Shown one piece after another: positions 1-8,023 of a stretch of DNA of 17,078 nucleotides. Origin of the DNA: an uncultured Chloroflexota bacterium (GTDB lineage: Bacteria; Chloroflexota; Dehalococcoidia; UBA3495); assembly GCA_913052545.1 (NCBI GenBank), contig CAJXEF010000023.1:1-17078 (forward strand), given 5' to 3'. The translations under genes and the position numbers were made by a program. The notes beneath the pieces were generated by a model. It was not told where the DNA came from. It saw only the letters and a program-made list of their open reading frames with translations, and did no database searches. The first letter of the stretch is position 1, and every line of letters starts with the position of its first letter.

Positions 1-261
1 TTGAAAAGCACTTTGAGTTTATTATCCAAATTAACTCTTAGATCCCATTTGCTTAACATCGTATACTACCGAATCACTTGTTAAACTAATTTAACGGCTG
101 AGAATCCAGTAATAAATTTTTACATTATATAGTCTTGTACATCAACCCGTCTTAATATAACTAGACAACCGTTGTTATGCACCTCATAACTCAAACCTTC
201 TCAGATACAATCTGAATAGAATTAATTCCTTTAACATTAATAGACAATTGACTCATAGTAA
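1..261. other. AT-rich stretch without a recognisable gene
   Basis: No open frame of convincing length and no RNA gene is visible here. The sequence is AT-rich with frequent stops in all frames. It lies beyond the 3' end of the tRNA and its hairpin, so it is probably intergenic DNA leading to a neighbouring gene outside the window. I looked for a copy of the tRNA 3' end that would mark an integration site and saw none. Confidence 0.6.
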
Positions 262-286
262 AAATACCACCCAATGGGTGGTATTT
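262..286 (-). terminator. Hairpin terminator downstream of tRNA-Pro
   Basis: An 11-bp perfect inverted repeat (AAATACCACCC / GGGTGGTATTT) encloses a 3-nt loop. On the minus strand it is followed by a short T-rich stretch. It begins 27 bp past the encoded CCA end of the tRNA, as expected for a terminator of the tRNA transcript. The A-rich and T-rich flanks are symmetric, so it could also stop transcripts entering from the left on the plus strand. Confidence 0.75.
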
Positions 287-313
287 ATTTAAATCCTATC
301 GGGTTTTAGATAC

Positions 314-390
314 TGGTCGGGGCGGTCGGATTTGAACCGACGACCCCCTGCACCCCATGCAGGTGCGCTTCCGGGCTGCGCCACGCCCCG
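314..390 (-). tRNA. tRNA-Pro (anticodon GGG), CCA encoded
   Basis: The minus strand folds into a complete cloverleaf. The acceptor stem is CGGGGCG/CGCCCCG with discriminator A, followed by an encoded CCA at 316-314. The D-stem is GCGC/GCGC. The anticodon stem is CCTGC/GCAGG around loop ATGGGGT, which gives anticodon GGG with G37. The T-stem is GTCGG/CCGAC with loop TTCGAAT. A C1-G72 first pair and a purine at 37 after a GGG anticodon are typical of bacterial proline tRNAs, and it reads CCC/CCU. All stems are fully paired, so it looks functional. It lies 113 bp beyond the hydantoinase stop codon and probably has its own promoter in that gap, although I could not pick one out with confidence. 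Confidence 0.97.
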
Positions 391-503
391 ACTTTATTAC
401 TTTACCACAGTTTTATTTATAATTATTGAAATCAGCACAATAGCTATAATTCAGCATTAACTTTAGGCGAGTATACATCCTTAAACTAATGATTAAAAAA
501 GAG

Positions 504-2060
504 CTACAGATCTGGCGTAGTTCCCGATGAACTATACAAATCACCTACGGCTTTGGCCCGTATTAGTGTGACATTACCGGGCAGGTAGGTTAACGGAATT
601 TCGTCAATTTCTACCACTTCAACCGTATCCATGCGAGCCCCAGCAGTGACCGCCCGTCTCATTGCCTCAGATTTTATTTCTTCAACAGCCTGAAGTCTAT
701 CTATTTTGTCCAATGAAAACACCTTCTCGACTTGGCCTCCAATTTGCGCGATGGCCGCTCCTATAGCATTCGCCACTTCCCCATGTTCCGGGCGCTTAAC
801 CTCGCTAGCTCCCTTTAAATCCTCTGGTACTATTATATTACCGCCTCCCACCAATACGACCGGGACTGGTTCGGTGTTTAACTTCATTCGATCAACTAAC
901 TCTTCTATATTGTATTTAATAAGATCAATCCATCTCTGACAAATAGATGGGTCTAAACTAGTTAACTGATTGGAATACTCGAATTTGACTAGTCCTCCCA
1001 CTGCAGCTACATCAGTAGCAGTGATGGTATCTCCTCCAAAAACCAAAGCCCTGTTATTCAATTCAAAACCCACGCTTTCTGGTCCGATTCTCATTTCTTC
1101 CGGGTAAACTATACTTCCGCCCCCCAATGCAATTGATTGCACGTCAGGCATCCTAAAATTAGTACGAACTCCCGCAATATTGACCGCAAGAGATGCTTCC
1201 CTAGGAAAACCATTAACCAATGCTCCTACATCGGTGGTAGTTCCCCCGACATCCACAACAATACAATCTTTAAGACCCGAAAGGTATGCTGCACCTCGCA
1301 TACTGTTGGTAGGACCAGAAGATATAGCCAAAACTGGAAGCCGAGCCGCAAACGTTTCGTCCATCAAGGTTCCATCATTTTGACTTAAGTAAAGATCCGC
1401 CTTTAAACCAAGTAACGACATGGCCTCTTTGATCGAACATATTGATTGCCGTCCGACCGATCTCAAACATGCATTGAGTGTGGCTGCATTTTCTCGCTCC
1501 AAAATACCTACCCGCCCATTTTCATGAGACAAGGTCACATCAACATGAGGAAGTTCTTCTTGAAAAAAATCAAATGCCTGTTGTTCATGCGTTGGGTTCA
1601 CAGGAGAAAATACTCCTGTCACAGCAACAGACTCAATCCCTTTCCTTCTTACATCCTTCGATATGCGTTTTAATTCATCAAAATTAAGAGGAGATATCTC
1701 CCGCCCATCAAATTCATGACCACCTTCGACCATATAAGTAAAACCACCTATGGCATTCTTTAAGTCGTTAGGCCAATCCACTAGCGGAGGAAGTAGTTGA
1801 GTCGCTGGCAAACATAGTCTTACTACAGCGGTCTGAGATAGACCTTTTTGTTCTAATAAAGCGTTAGTGAAATGGGTAGTTCCGAGCATTACCCCGGATA
1901 TAGCGTTTCCATCAATCCCAAGAAGCAGTTGTTCCAATGCAGACACGAGTCCCGCTGTTACATCAGATGTGGTTGACACCTTTATTTTATTTAAAAGTTC
2001 TGCACCGTCCATCAATACTGCATCTGTATTAGTACCACCAACGTCCAGTCCAACAAACAT
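504..2060 (-). CDS. HyuA-type hydantoinase/oxoprolinase family protein (short form)
   Basis: Member of the ATP-dependent hydantoinase/5-oxoprolinase superfamily with an actin-like ATPase fold; these enzymes open five-membered cyclic amide rings at the cost of ATP. The first phosphate motif is at residues 6-13 (DVGGTNTD) and the second at 270-277 (DVGGTTTD). A GGGS turn lies at 313-316 and a further GGG at 405-407 (family knowledge: Hydant_A_N then Hydantoinase_A). At 518 aa it is shorter than classic HyuA subunits of about 680 aa, and no HyuB-type gene lies nearby. Instead it sits 9 bp downstream of a DUF917 gene, a recurrent pairing for short HyuA proteins. ATG start with a purine-rich but weak Shine-Dalgarno stretch, so it may depend on translational coupling to DUF917. 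Cytoplasmic. It is the last gene of a five-gene minus-strand run. The substrate is not determined; a hydantoin or related cyclic ureide is the likely class. Confidence 0.9.
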   Translation of the reverse strand: MFVGLDVGGTNTDAVLMDGAELLNKIKVSTTSDVTAGLVSALEQLLLGIDGNAISGVMLGTTHFTNALLEQKGLSQTAVVRLCLPATQLLPPLVDWPNDLKNAIGGFTYMVEGGHEFDGREISPLNFDELKRISKDVRRKGIESVAVTGVFSPVNPTHEQQAFDFFQEELPHVDVTLSHENGRVGILERENAATLNACLRSVGRQSICSIKEAMSLLGLKADLYLSQNDGTLMDETFAARLPVLAISSGPTNSMRGAAYLSGLKDCIVVDVGGTTTDVGALVNGFPREASLAVNIAGVRTNFRMPDVQSIALGGGSIVYPEEMRIGPESVGFELNNRALVFGGDTITATDVAAVGGLVKFEYSNQLTSLDPSICQRWIDLIKYNIEELVDRMKLNTEPVPVVLVGGGNIIVPEDLKGASEVKRPEHGEVANAIGAAIAQIGGQVEKVFSLDKIDRLQAVEEIKSEAMRRAVTAGARMDTVEVVEIDEIPLTYLPGNVTLIRAKAVGDLYSSSGTTPDL

Positions 2061-2069
2061 TGAAACTCT

Positions 2070-3143
2070 CTATTCTTTCCATAAAGGGACATAATCCAGG
2101 TCGTATCCGAATGCCCTCGGTCCCACAACAGCCAATCCTTTTTCTCCAGTCCATAAATAAGGAGACAAAAAACCCAAGACAGTTACACGAAATCCATATC
2201 GTAGCAATTCAGTAGTTATCGGCTCCCCTCTATCGGTCTCAACTATACAAATTAAATCCGGAACCATACACACTGGATCGCCATCCAAATGAGCAACCAG
2301 ATTTTCGTTCTGGAAATCTATCTTCATTACTGAACCAATAAAGGAATCCATTCCTTCGATGATCACCGAGCCTCGAGCCCATCCCTCGCTAGTTCTCCTC
2401 GCCACATCAGTAATTTTACCTGTAAATAACACCTGCCCAGGATGGGCGTTCAAAATCGCTTCAACCGGATTTTCTTGTTTGTCCCTCGCTAGTAAAACAG
2501 CCTGACCAATCTGATATACAAGGGACAAAGTCTTCAGTACTGCGGTTTCTTTAACTTGAATTGCGGACATCGGTGTCACCGCATAACAAGCCACACAACC
2601 CATTTGGATTGTAGAAGCTCTTGCCAATCGTTCCGCCCATTTGGGGCTAATCACTTCGGGAATTACAACGGTATTACCCTTTTCGTCACTCACAGCCAAT
2701 GGATAGTAAGATGCACCATGAACAAAAAAGGTTTTCATCTGGAATTCAGGGAAAGCTCGACCCATGCCATCCGCATCAACTACCGGCAACCCTGACATAG
2801 AAGCTGCTATAAGAGGTTCTAGAGAATTACTCCCTCCAATTTCATTAGAAATAAGAGCTGTAGCTTTTTCACCAGTAAATTCTTCGATCGCTCTCAAAGC
2901 ATGGAAGGATTGTAAATCTCTAACTTTTTCGATTCCAACTGTCGGGGCCCCAATGCCACCAACGCAGATAACTCGAGAATCAGATGGCAGTTCGTCAACA
3001 TCCAAAACCTCTATAGGTCCATGTTTTCTGATCAATTGCCGAGCACGTAGCCGACCAATATACGGATTACCTCCGCCTCCGGTCCCCAGAATACCCGCCC
3101 CAATCGATATCGGCTCAAGATGTTCCTCTGTTAGTAACCACAT
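2070..3143 (-). CDS. DUF917 family protein, HyuA partner
   Basis: 357-aa protein with the hallmark DUF917 motifs: GTGGGGNP at residues 20-27, EIGGSNSLEPL at 101-111, and GLPVVDADGMGRAFPE starting at 118. The family is cytoplasmic and is repeatedly found beside hydantoinase genes. As I recall, Pfam now associates it with S-methyl-thiohydantoin desulfurase activity, meaning conversion of an S-methylated thiohydantoin to the hydantoin. That would let it feed the HyuA-type enzyme encoded 9 bp downstream. The ATG start is preceded by AGGGTGA at a usable spacing. The 93-bp gap before it (3144-3236) contains a TTGACT hexamer 18 bp from TGTTAT, a possible separate promoter, so the pair may be transcribed alone as well as from the upstream transporter genes. 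Family call is firm; the reaction is inference. Confidence 0.92.
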   Translation of the reverse strand: MWLLTEEHLEPISIGAGILGTGGGGNPYIGRLRARQLIRKHGPIEVLDVDELPSDSRVICVGGIGAPTVGIEKVRDLQSFHALRAIEEFTGEKATALISNEIGGSNSLEPLIAASMSGLPVVDADGMGRAFPEFQMKTFFVHGASYYPLAVSDEKGNTVVIPEVISPKWAERLARASTIQMGCVACYAVTPMSAIQVKETAVLKTLSLVYQIGQAVLLARDKQENPVEAILNAHPGQVLFTGKITDVARRTSEGWARGSVIIEGMDSFIGSVMKIDFQNENLVAHLDGDPVCMVPDLICIVETDRGEPITTELLRYGFRVTVLGFLSPYLWTGEKGLAVVGPRAFGYDLDYVPLWKE

Positions 3144-3236
3144 AGGAACGTCACCCTATCATTTTATATAACAGTTCATCGCCTTCCCTTCAGTCAATCA
3201 AGTATATCATTTTAAGATAAGTGGCCTCTTAAATCG

Positions 3237-4397
3237 TTACTGAGAGTTTACAGTCGGATTAACCCTTATAAAAACCCATGCCAGAGCGGCTACTGATAAC
3301 AAGGAAGCACAAAAATAGAAAACGGAACTCAATCCTAGTTCCGTTACGATGAATCCGGCGACAATAGGTGACGGCAAAGTGATAAGTTGTTGAAAAAGGC
3401 TCATTATACTGTTAGCGGTCCCTTGAATACGCCTGGAAGCCACATCTAAAACGGCCGCTGTAGCTATATTACCAGTACCGTAGAAAAACGCTCCCATTAC
3501 ACCTATCACTACGATTAGACCTACTCCCTTGCTTGCGAGCGGTAATAGAAAATACAAAATTGCCATCATGGCAAAAGACGGTAACAAGACTGTTTTACGG
3601 CTAAATCTGTCTGATATAACCCCCATAAGAGGTTGCGATACGGCACCCATCGCGTAAAGTAACATCCAGTGAAATCCCAAACCGACAGAAGAGAATCCTT
3701 TAGCCTCTACCAAGTAAATAGGAAGAAATGTAACGGTACTTAACCTTGCCATACCCACTAGGCTACTGGCACCCATCACTAAGAAAACACTCGGATGAGC
3801 GATTAAATCTTTTAAGCCATCGAGGTAAGCATTCAAATCCATACGGTTGGATTCCCCTGCAAATATCCGACGTGTTGATATCCATATAATCAGTCCCAGT
3901 ATCACCGCTGGTGCCATAGTCCACTGCGCTAAATGTCGCCAACTAGTAACCACTAATAAAGCCCCAATACATAAAGGACTGATCGCATCTCCAATACTGG
4001 CACCTACACCATGTAATGCCAAAGCAGTGCCTCTGTGCTCTGGGAAAAAAGTAGACAGAGACGATACCGCAGAAGGATGCCAAAATGCTGAAGATGCCCC
4101 AACAAAGCACAGAGAAATCAGCACCATAACATACACTGGCGACAAGCTAACTAACAAATAGGCTAAGCCGCCAAGGACAATAGCCAAACCTATGATTATG
4201 GGGCGATTTTTAACGAAGGAATCCGCCAAAATGCCAGATGGTAAGGTCAGTATTCCACTGGCTGCCTGCTTAGCCGTAGTCAGACCTCCAACCTGAATAT
4301 CTGATAGACCTAGGTCGACTTTTAGCAACGGGAGAAACATGGGTAATATTTGTTGGAACCAGTGAATCACAAAATGCCCAAATAAAAGGAACCCCAA
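3237..4397 (-). CDS. MFS transporter, Fsr (fosmidomycin-resistance)-like
   Basis: 386-aa integral membrane protein with about 12 hydrophobic segments, no signal peptide and a basic loop after the second segment (SFVKNRP). The segment around SAFWHPSAVSSL followed by HGVGASIGDAISP resembles the Fsr branch of the major facilitator superfamily, whose members export drugs or small metabolites; import cannot be excluded. The only standard start in frame is TTG at 4397. The frame stays open for another 34 codons upstream with no ATG, GTG or TTG. AAGGAAGGAG sits immediately before that TTG, giving a very short or a 9-nt spacing depending on which part pairs. The N-terminus lines up with the usual start of the family, so little seems missing. 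Placed between another MFS gene and the DUF917/HyuA pair, it probably moves their substrate or product across the inner membrane. Substrate unknown. Confidence 0.88.
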   Translation of the reverse strand: MGFLLFGHFVIHWFQQILPMFLPLLKVDLGLSDIQVGGLTTAKQAASGILTLPSGILADSFVKNRPIIIGLAIVLGGLAYLLVSLSPVYVMVLISLCFVGASSAFWHPSAVSSLSTFFPEHRGTALALHGVGASIGDAISPLCIGALLVVTSWRHLAQWTMAPAVILGLIIWISTRRIFAGESNRMDLNAYLDGLKDLIAHPSVFLVMGASSLVGMARLSTVTFLPIYLVEAKGFSSVGLGFHWMLLYAMGAVSQPLMGVISDRFSRKTVLLPSFAMMAILYFLLPLASKGVGLIVVIGVMGAFFYGTGNIATAAVLDVASRRIQGTANSIMSLFQQLITLPSPIVAGFIVTELGLSSVFYFCASLLSVAALAWVFIRVNPTVNSQ

Positions 4398-4521
4398 GAG
4401 CTCCTTCCTTTGGATCCCCGAATTACTAACTGGACCGTGGTCTGTGATAGCGATCCCCCTTGCTGTAAAAATACCTTCGGTGAATAGTATCCAGCTCCCT
4501 TAATACACCCTTAATATTAAA

Positions 4522-5817
4522 TTAATAAGTTACAACCTCCTCCTTCCGGGTCCTATAGCGAATAGAATATCTCTTCTCTTTAATCGTATAAGCCGCCAAA
4601 GCAGCAGGAAAAAGAAGTGATCCAGCAATTGCGAAAGGCAAAGTATAGGATCCAGTCAGGTCAAAAAGAACCCCGGCCAAAAGCACCATTATGAAACTTC
4701 CAACCTGATGGCACAAAAAAGTTATCCCAGAAATGGTCGCTAGAACGCGAAGTCCATATACATCGGCGGTAAGCGCTGAAGTCAGTGGAACACTAGCAAC
4801 CCAAGAAAATCCAGCAGCTATCGCAAATGCCCACATCCCCAATGAAGACGGTATACAGACCAGCATTACATATCCAATACCTCTGAGCAGATATACAGCT
4901 GCGAGAACGTTTTTCCTGCCAAATTTATCTGACAGTACTCCCGCGCCAATTCCGCCCAAAGAGTTTAATCCCATCATTAGGCCAAAAATCAACGCAGCTT
5001 TGCTTGGAGAAATACCTCTTTCTATAGCGAAGGGTACGAAATGAGTCGATATCATACCGGTAGTAACACCGCACACCACGTATGCGGCCGATAACTGCCA
5101 CATAGGAGCACTACGAAACGATTTTATCCAATGATCAACTTCGAATTCTCCTAAACGATCCTCTGTCTTTTCGTATTCAGCTTGCTCTTGGTATTCTTTA
5201 TCGCCGTCAGGCAGCAGCCCTAACGCTTCCGGGTTTTCTCTAATAAATAACAGCGCCAGAGGTACTGCCAGTAAAAGAATCAATAATCCTAGGATCAGCC
5301 AGGTCATTCTCCAACCAGTAGCCTGAAGAAAATACATGGCGAAAGGGACCAATATAAGGCCACCTATTGAAGTCCCTACCGTATTTATAGAAATCGCCGT
5401 AGCCCGTCTTCGCTTAAACCATTTAGATATTAATGCCATGGTATTAGTCAATGATGGGCCGCTTAACGCAGTAGAAAGCAAAAAACTGAAAACAACCAAC
5501 ATGAAAAGTATATGGAAAGTTAAACTTAATAGAAGCGTAAAAATCCCTATTAGTACGAGACCGACAACAATTACGCGCCGCCCTCCAATGCGATCAAAGA
5601 GATGCCCCAAAAATGGTTGGGTTATCCCATTGATAAGAAAACCCGAAGCGGCTGCCAATGAAATTGTGGTCCTTGTCCATCCAAATTCCTCGCTCATTGG
5701 GATAACGAAAATCCCAAAAGCATTCCTGACCCCGACAGTCAAGAATGCTATGAAAAAACAGGTAGCAACTATATACCAGCCAAAAAAAATCGGAGAATCG
5801 CATTTAATGCCTTTCAT
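4522..5817 (-). CDS. MFS transporter, monocarboxylate/oxalate-formate (MCT/OFA) type
   Basis: 431-aa polytopic membrane protein that starts with the FFGWYIVATCFF pattern typical of MCT/OFA-type major facilitators. It has an MFS motif-A-like loop, GHLFDRIGGRR, between segments 2 and 3. The cytoplasmic loop between helices 6 and 7 carries RENPEALGLLPDGD, which also appears in similar form in the plus-strand carrier at 9319. Such carriers usually move small organic acids with protons or in exchange. The ATG is 15 bp after the M20 peptidase stop and has no clear Shine-Dalgarno sequence, so translation is probably coupled. Operon position suggests import of a carboxylate-bearing substrate of the M20 enzyme or of the DUF917/HyuA pair. 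Complete, no frameshift seen; substrate unassigned. Confidence 0.9.
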   Translation of the reverse strand: MKGIKCDSPIFFGWYIVATCFFIAFLTVGVRNAFGIFVIPMSEEFGWTRTTISLAAASGFLINGITQPFLGHLFDRIGGRRVIVVGLVLIGIFTLLLSLTFHILFMLVVFSFLLSTALSGPSLTNTMALISKWFKRRRATAISINTVGTSIGGLILVPFAMYFLQATGWRMTWLILGLLILLLAVPLALLFIRENPEALGLLPDGDKEYQEQAEYEKTEDRLGEFEVDHWIKSFRSAPMWQLSAAYVVCGVTTGMISTHFVPFAIERGISPSKAALIFGLMMGLNSLGGIGAGVLSDKFGRKNVLAAVYLLRGIGYVMLVCIPSSLGMWAFAIAAGFSWVASVPLTSALTADVYGLRVLATISGITFLCHQVGSFIMVLLAGVLFDLTGSYTLPFAIAGSLLFPAALAAYTIKEKRYSIRYRTRKEEVVTY

Positions 5818-5832
5818 TATTAAAAGTGCACG

Positions 5833-6963
5833 TTACCGTTGGGCCAGAATCGATGCCAACAAAGCCACTCTCCTAGGTAATTCTGATACCACAATGTTCT
5901 CATGATCCGCATGAGGACCTTCTCCAACTCCTCCCATTCCATCAAGAACTGGAATACCCAAGGCTGCTACGAACTGTGCGTCAGATCCACCTCCAACTTG
6001 TATCTCTTCCAAAGATATTCCCAGTGGATCGGCAAATTGCTTTACAGAATTTAGCATCATGACTGTGGATTCAGTTCTTTCCATTGGCGGTCGATTTAAT
6101 GATCCCGTTACTTCGACAATCGCTTCATTGAGCACTGGACTGGCGTTTAGAATCTCCCTTTCCACTCTGACACCTTCTTCCGTAGTAGTAACCCTCAAAT
6201 CAACAAGAGCCTCCGCTGAGGCAGCAACTTGGTTACGTACAGCACCTCCCTGGACCACACCTACATTGACAGTAGTTCCCCGAGAAAGATCAGTTAAACT
6301 GTGTAATCTCAATATTTGGTGTGCCATTTCCTCAATAGCACTAATACCTTTTTCGGGTTCGTTACCGGCATGAGCTGCTTTACCAGTTACTTTGACCTGA
6401 AACATACCTACACCTTTCCTGCCGGTCTTCAATGCCCCTTTTGGGCCCGCACCGGGTTCCAAACAAAAAACTTGATCCGATTTACTAGCTTCATCTTCTA
6501 TTAACTGCCGGGAGCTAGTACTCCCAATCTCCTCATCGGAATTCAGCACAATTTTAACCTTGTGTGTAGGCTGTACGCCATTTGCTCTCAAGGTTTCCAG
6601 AGCATGTAACGCTATAGCGATACCAGCTTTCATGTCGAGTATTCCTGGTCCGTAGGCAATATCATTTTCGACTGTAAAAGGACGCTTCTCGATAGTTCCC
6701 TTAGGCCAAACCGTATCCATATGACAAAGAAGCATGATCCGGCCTTCTCCGCCTTCGATATCAGCTACAACATGATTACCTACTTTTTCTTGCGGAATTA
6801 TCGTAGTCTGAGCCCCTAGTTCATCCAATCGTCGAATTATGTAAGCGCTTAACGAATCTGTTCCATTTTTATCCGAAGTGAAGGATTCCAATTCAACCAT
6901 ATGCTTGAGGGTATCTAATATCTCCTGGGTATGATTCTCTGCATAGTCCAAAAACTCTTTCAT
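5833..6963 (-). CDS. M20 family metallopeptidase (carboxypeptidase G2-like)
   Basis: Di-zinc amidohydrolase of the M20/CPG2 clan, acting in the cytoplasm since no signal peptide is seen. Numbered from the ATG at 6963, HMDTVWPKG supplies H81 and D83, and GPGILDMKAG supplies the bridging D110. SDEEIGS supplies catalytic E144 and metal ligand E145, E169 lies in LEPG, the dimerisation-domain H198 is in HAGNEP, and GPHADHE supplies H351. All expected ligands are present, so it should be active. Relatives remove C-terminal glutamate or hydrolyse N-acyl/N-carbamoyl amino acids. A GTG five codons upstream (6978) is possible but has no ribosome site, whereas the ATG follows a purine run. It heads the minus-strand run and is divergent from the DMT permease. 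In this context it could release the amino acid from an N-carbamoyl or N-acyl intermediate made by the hydantoinase (inference). Confidence 0.92.
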   Translation of the reverse strand: MKEFLDYAENHTQEILDTLKHMVELESFTSDKNGTDSLSAYIIRRLDELGAQTTIIPQEKVGNHVVADIEGGEGRIMLLCHMDTVWPKGTIEKRPFTVENDIAYGPGILDMKAGIAIALHALETLRANGVQPTHKVKIVLNSDEEIGSTSSRQLIEDEASKSDQVFCLEPGAGPKGALKTGRKGVGMFQVKVTGKAAHAGNEPEKGISAIEEMAHQILRLHSLTDLSRGTTVNVGVVQGGAVRNQVAASAEALVDLRVTTTEEGVRVEREILNASPVLNEAIVEVTGSLNRPPMERTESTVMMLNSVKQFADPLGISLEEIQVGGGSDAQFVAALGIPVLDGMGGVGEGPHADHENIVVSELPRRVALLASILAQR

Positions 6964-7131
6964 TCTCTTTTTTCTCACAATCAGATTCGCTATATTGAGC
7001 CATCGAGAGGACGAACGTCGCTTCCTACAATAACCCTTTCGCCCTATATGGTCGATTCTAACAGAAAAACAACATGTTCCTTACCTTCTCTACAATTCAC
7101 ACTAGGGCCGACACAAAGTATTAACTACCGA

Positions 7132-7140
7132 TGCTATACT
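7132..7140 (+). promoter_or_regulatory. Extended -10 promoter for the DMT permease
   Basis: TGCTATACT matches an extended -10 element (TGnTATAAT with one mismatch), and no good -35 hexamer lies at the right distance. It ends 7 bp before the ATG at 7148, so transcription would start at or next to the start codon. No Shine-Dalgarno sequence lies before that ATG. Both facts fit a leaderless mRNA. Confidence 0.5.
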
Positions 7141-7147
7141 CCAGTTC

Positions 7148-8023
7148 ATGTCTTTTGTATCGTTATTATTAGTACTTCTATCGGCTCTAGCCCATTCCAG
7201 TTGGAATATTCTTCTTAAACAATCTGATGACAAAGAAACATTTGTATGGTGGTTGTTGGTTACTGCCAGTTTCCTGCTTTCCCCACTAGGAGCAGTATTA
7301 ATATTTCAAACCAATATAGACCAACAAGGATGGTGGTTAGTTCTAACTACAATAATCTTGCACATCTTTTATTTCTTGTTCTTGGGTCGAAGTTACATCC
7401 ACGGAGATTTATCACTGGTTTATCCCGTTGCTCGTGGAATAGGACCTATGCTGACACCATTTTTGGCCGTAGTTATCCTACATGAACGGATTCACATCCT
7501 AGCGATCGCAGGAGCTTTAACTATAGTGCTAGGTATTTATTTTATGTTCTGGTGGAACAATTTTGCTAAATTCGCACGAAACCCTTCAGAAATTTTAAAA
7601 ACCCCTGGACTAGGGTACGCAATCCTTACCGGGGTACTAATCTCTATGTATACCCTTGTGGATAAAAAAGGAGTTGCCAGCGTCTCGCCGTTTTTGTACA
7701 TGTATCTGCTAACTCTCGGTACAGCCGTTGGCCTCACTCCCTATATTTTGTGGAAAATTGGCTGGAAATCCGCGCGTTTGCAATTAAAACATAATCTAAC
7801 TCCCATCATTATCGCGGGTCTCCTAACTTATTTGGCATACGGCTTGGTCTTGACCGCTCTCTCGTTGTCGAAAGTCAGTTATGTAGCTCCAGCTCGGGAG
7901 ATAGGGATAGTAGTAGGAGTATTAATGGGAGTAATCATCCTAAAGGAAAATTTTACCAAAACCAGGATTGTAGGTTCCCTGACAATAATGATTGGTGTTG
8001 TCGCTATAGCCATTTCTCCATAG
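7148..8023 (+). CDS. EamA/DMT superfamily permease
   Basis: 291-aa protein with about ten hydrophobic segments arranged as two EamA-like halves. The first half ends near residue 135 and the second starts around 153. Family-typical stretches are SLVYPVARGIGP in the first half and VSYVAPAREIGIVVGVLMG in the second, each followed by an acidic/basic turn (LHERIH, LKENFTK). Drug/metabolite transporters of this type move small metabolites across the inner membrane, mostly by export; the substrate cannot be read from sequence. The first hydrophobic helix begins immediately after the ATG, which supports this start. It is divergent from the M20 gene with a 184-bp shared upstream region, and is followed by 285 bp without a clear gene, so it is probably monocistronic. 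Confidence 0.9.
   Translation: MSFVSLLLVLLSALAHSSWNILLKQSDDKETFVWWLLVTASFLLSPLGAVLIFQTNIDQQGWWLVLTTIILHIFYFLFLGRSYIHGDLSLVYPVARGIGPMLTPFLAVVILHERIHILAIAGALTIVLGIYFMFWWNNFAKFARNPSEILKTPGLGYAILTGVLISMYTLVDKKGVASVSPFLYMYLLTLGTAVGLTPYILWKIGWKSARLQLKHNLTPIIIAGLLTYLAYGLVLTALSLSKVSYVAPAREIGIVVGVLMGVIILKENFTKTRIVGSLTIMIGVVAIAISP

Noticed and set aside
391..503. Promoter for the tRNA
   Set aside because: Several AT-rich -10-like hexamers exist on the minus strand but none has a well-spaced -35, so no specific call is made.
5336..5905. 189-codon plus-strand open frame
   Set aside because: It lies antisense to the MCT/OFA-type carrier and the end of the M20 gene, both of which have clear family motifs, and its own translation resembles no family.
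6964..6978. GTG start of the M20 peptidase five codons upstream
   Set aside because: It has no Shine-Dalgarno sequence; the ATG at 6963 follows a purine-rich stretch. This remains a minor uncertainty.
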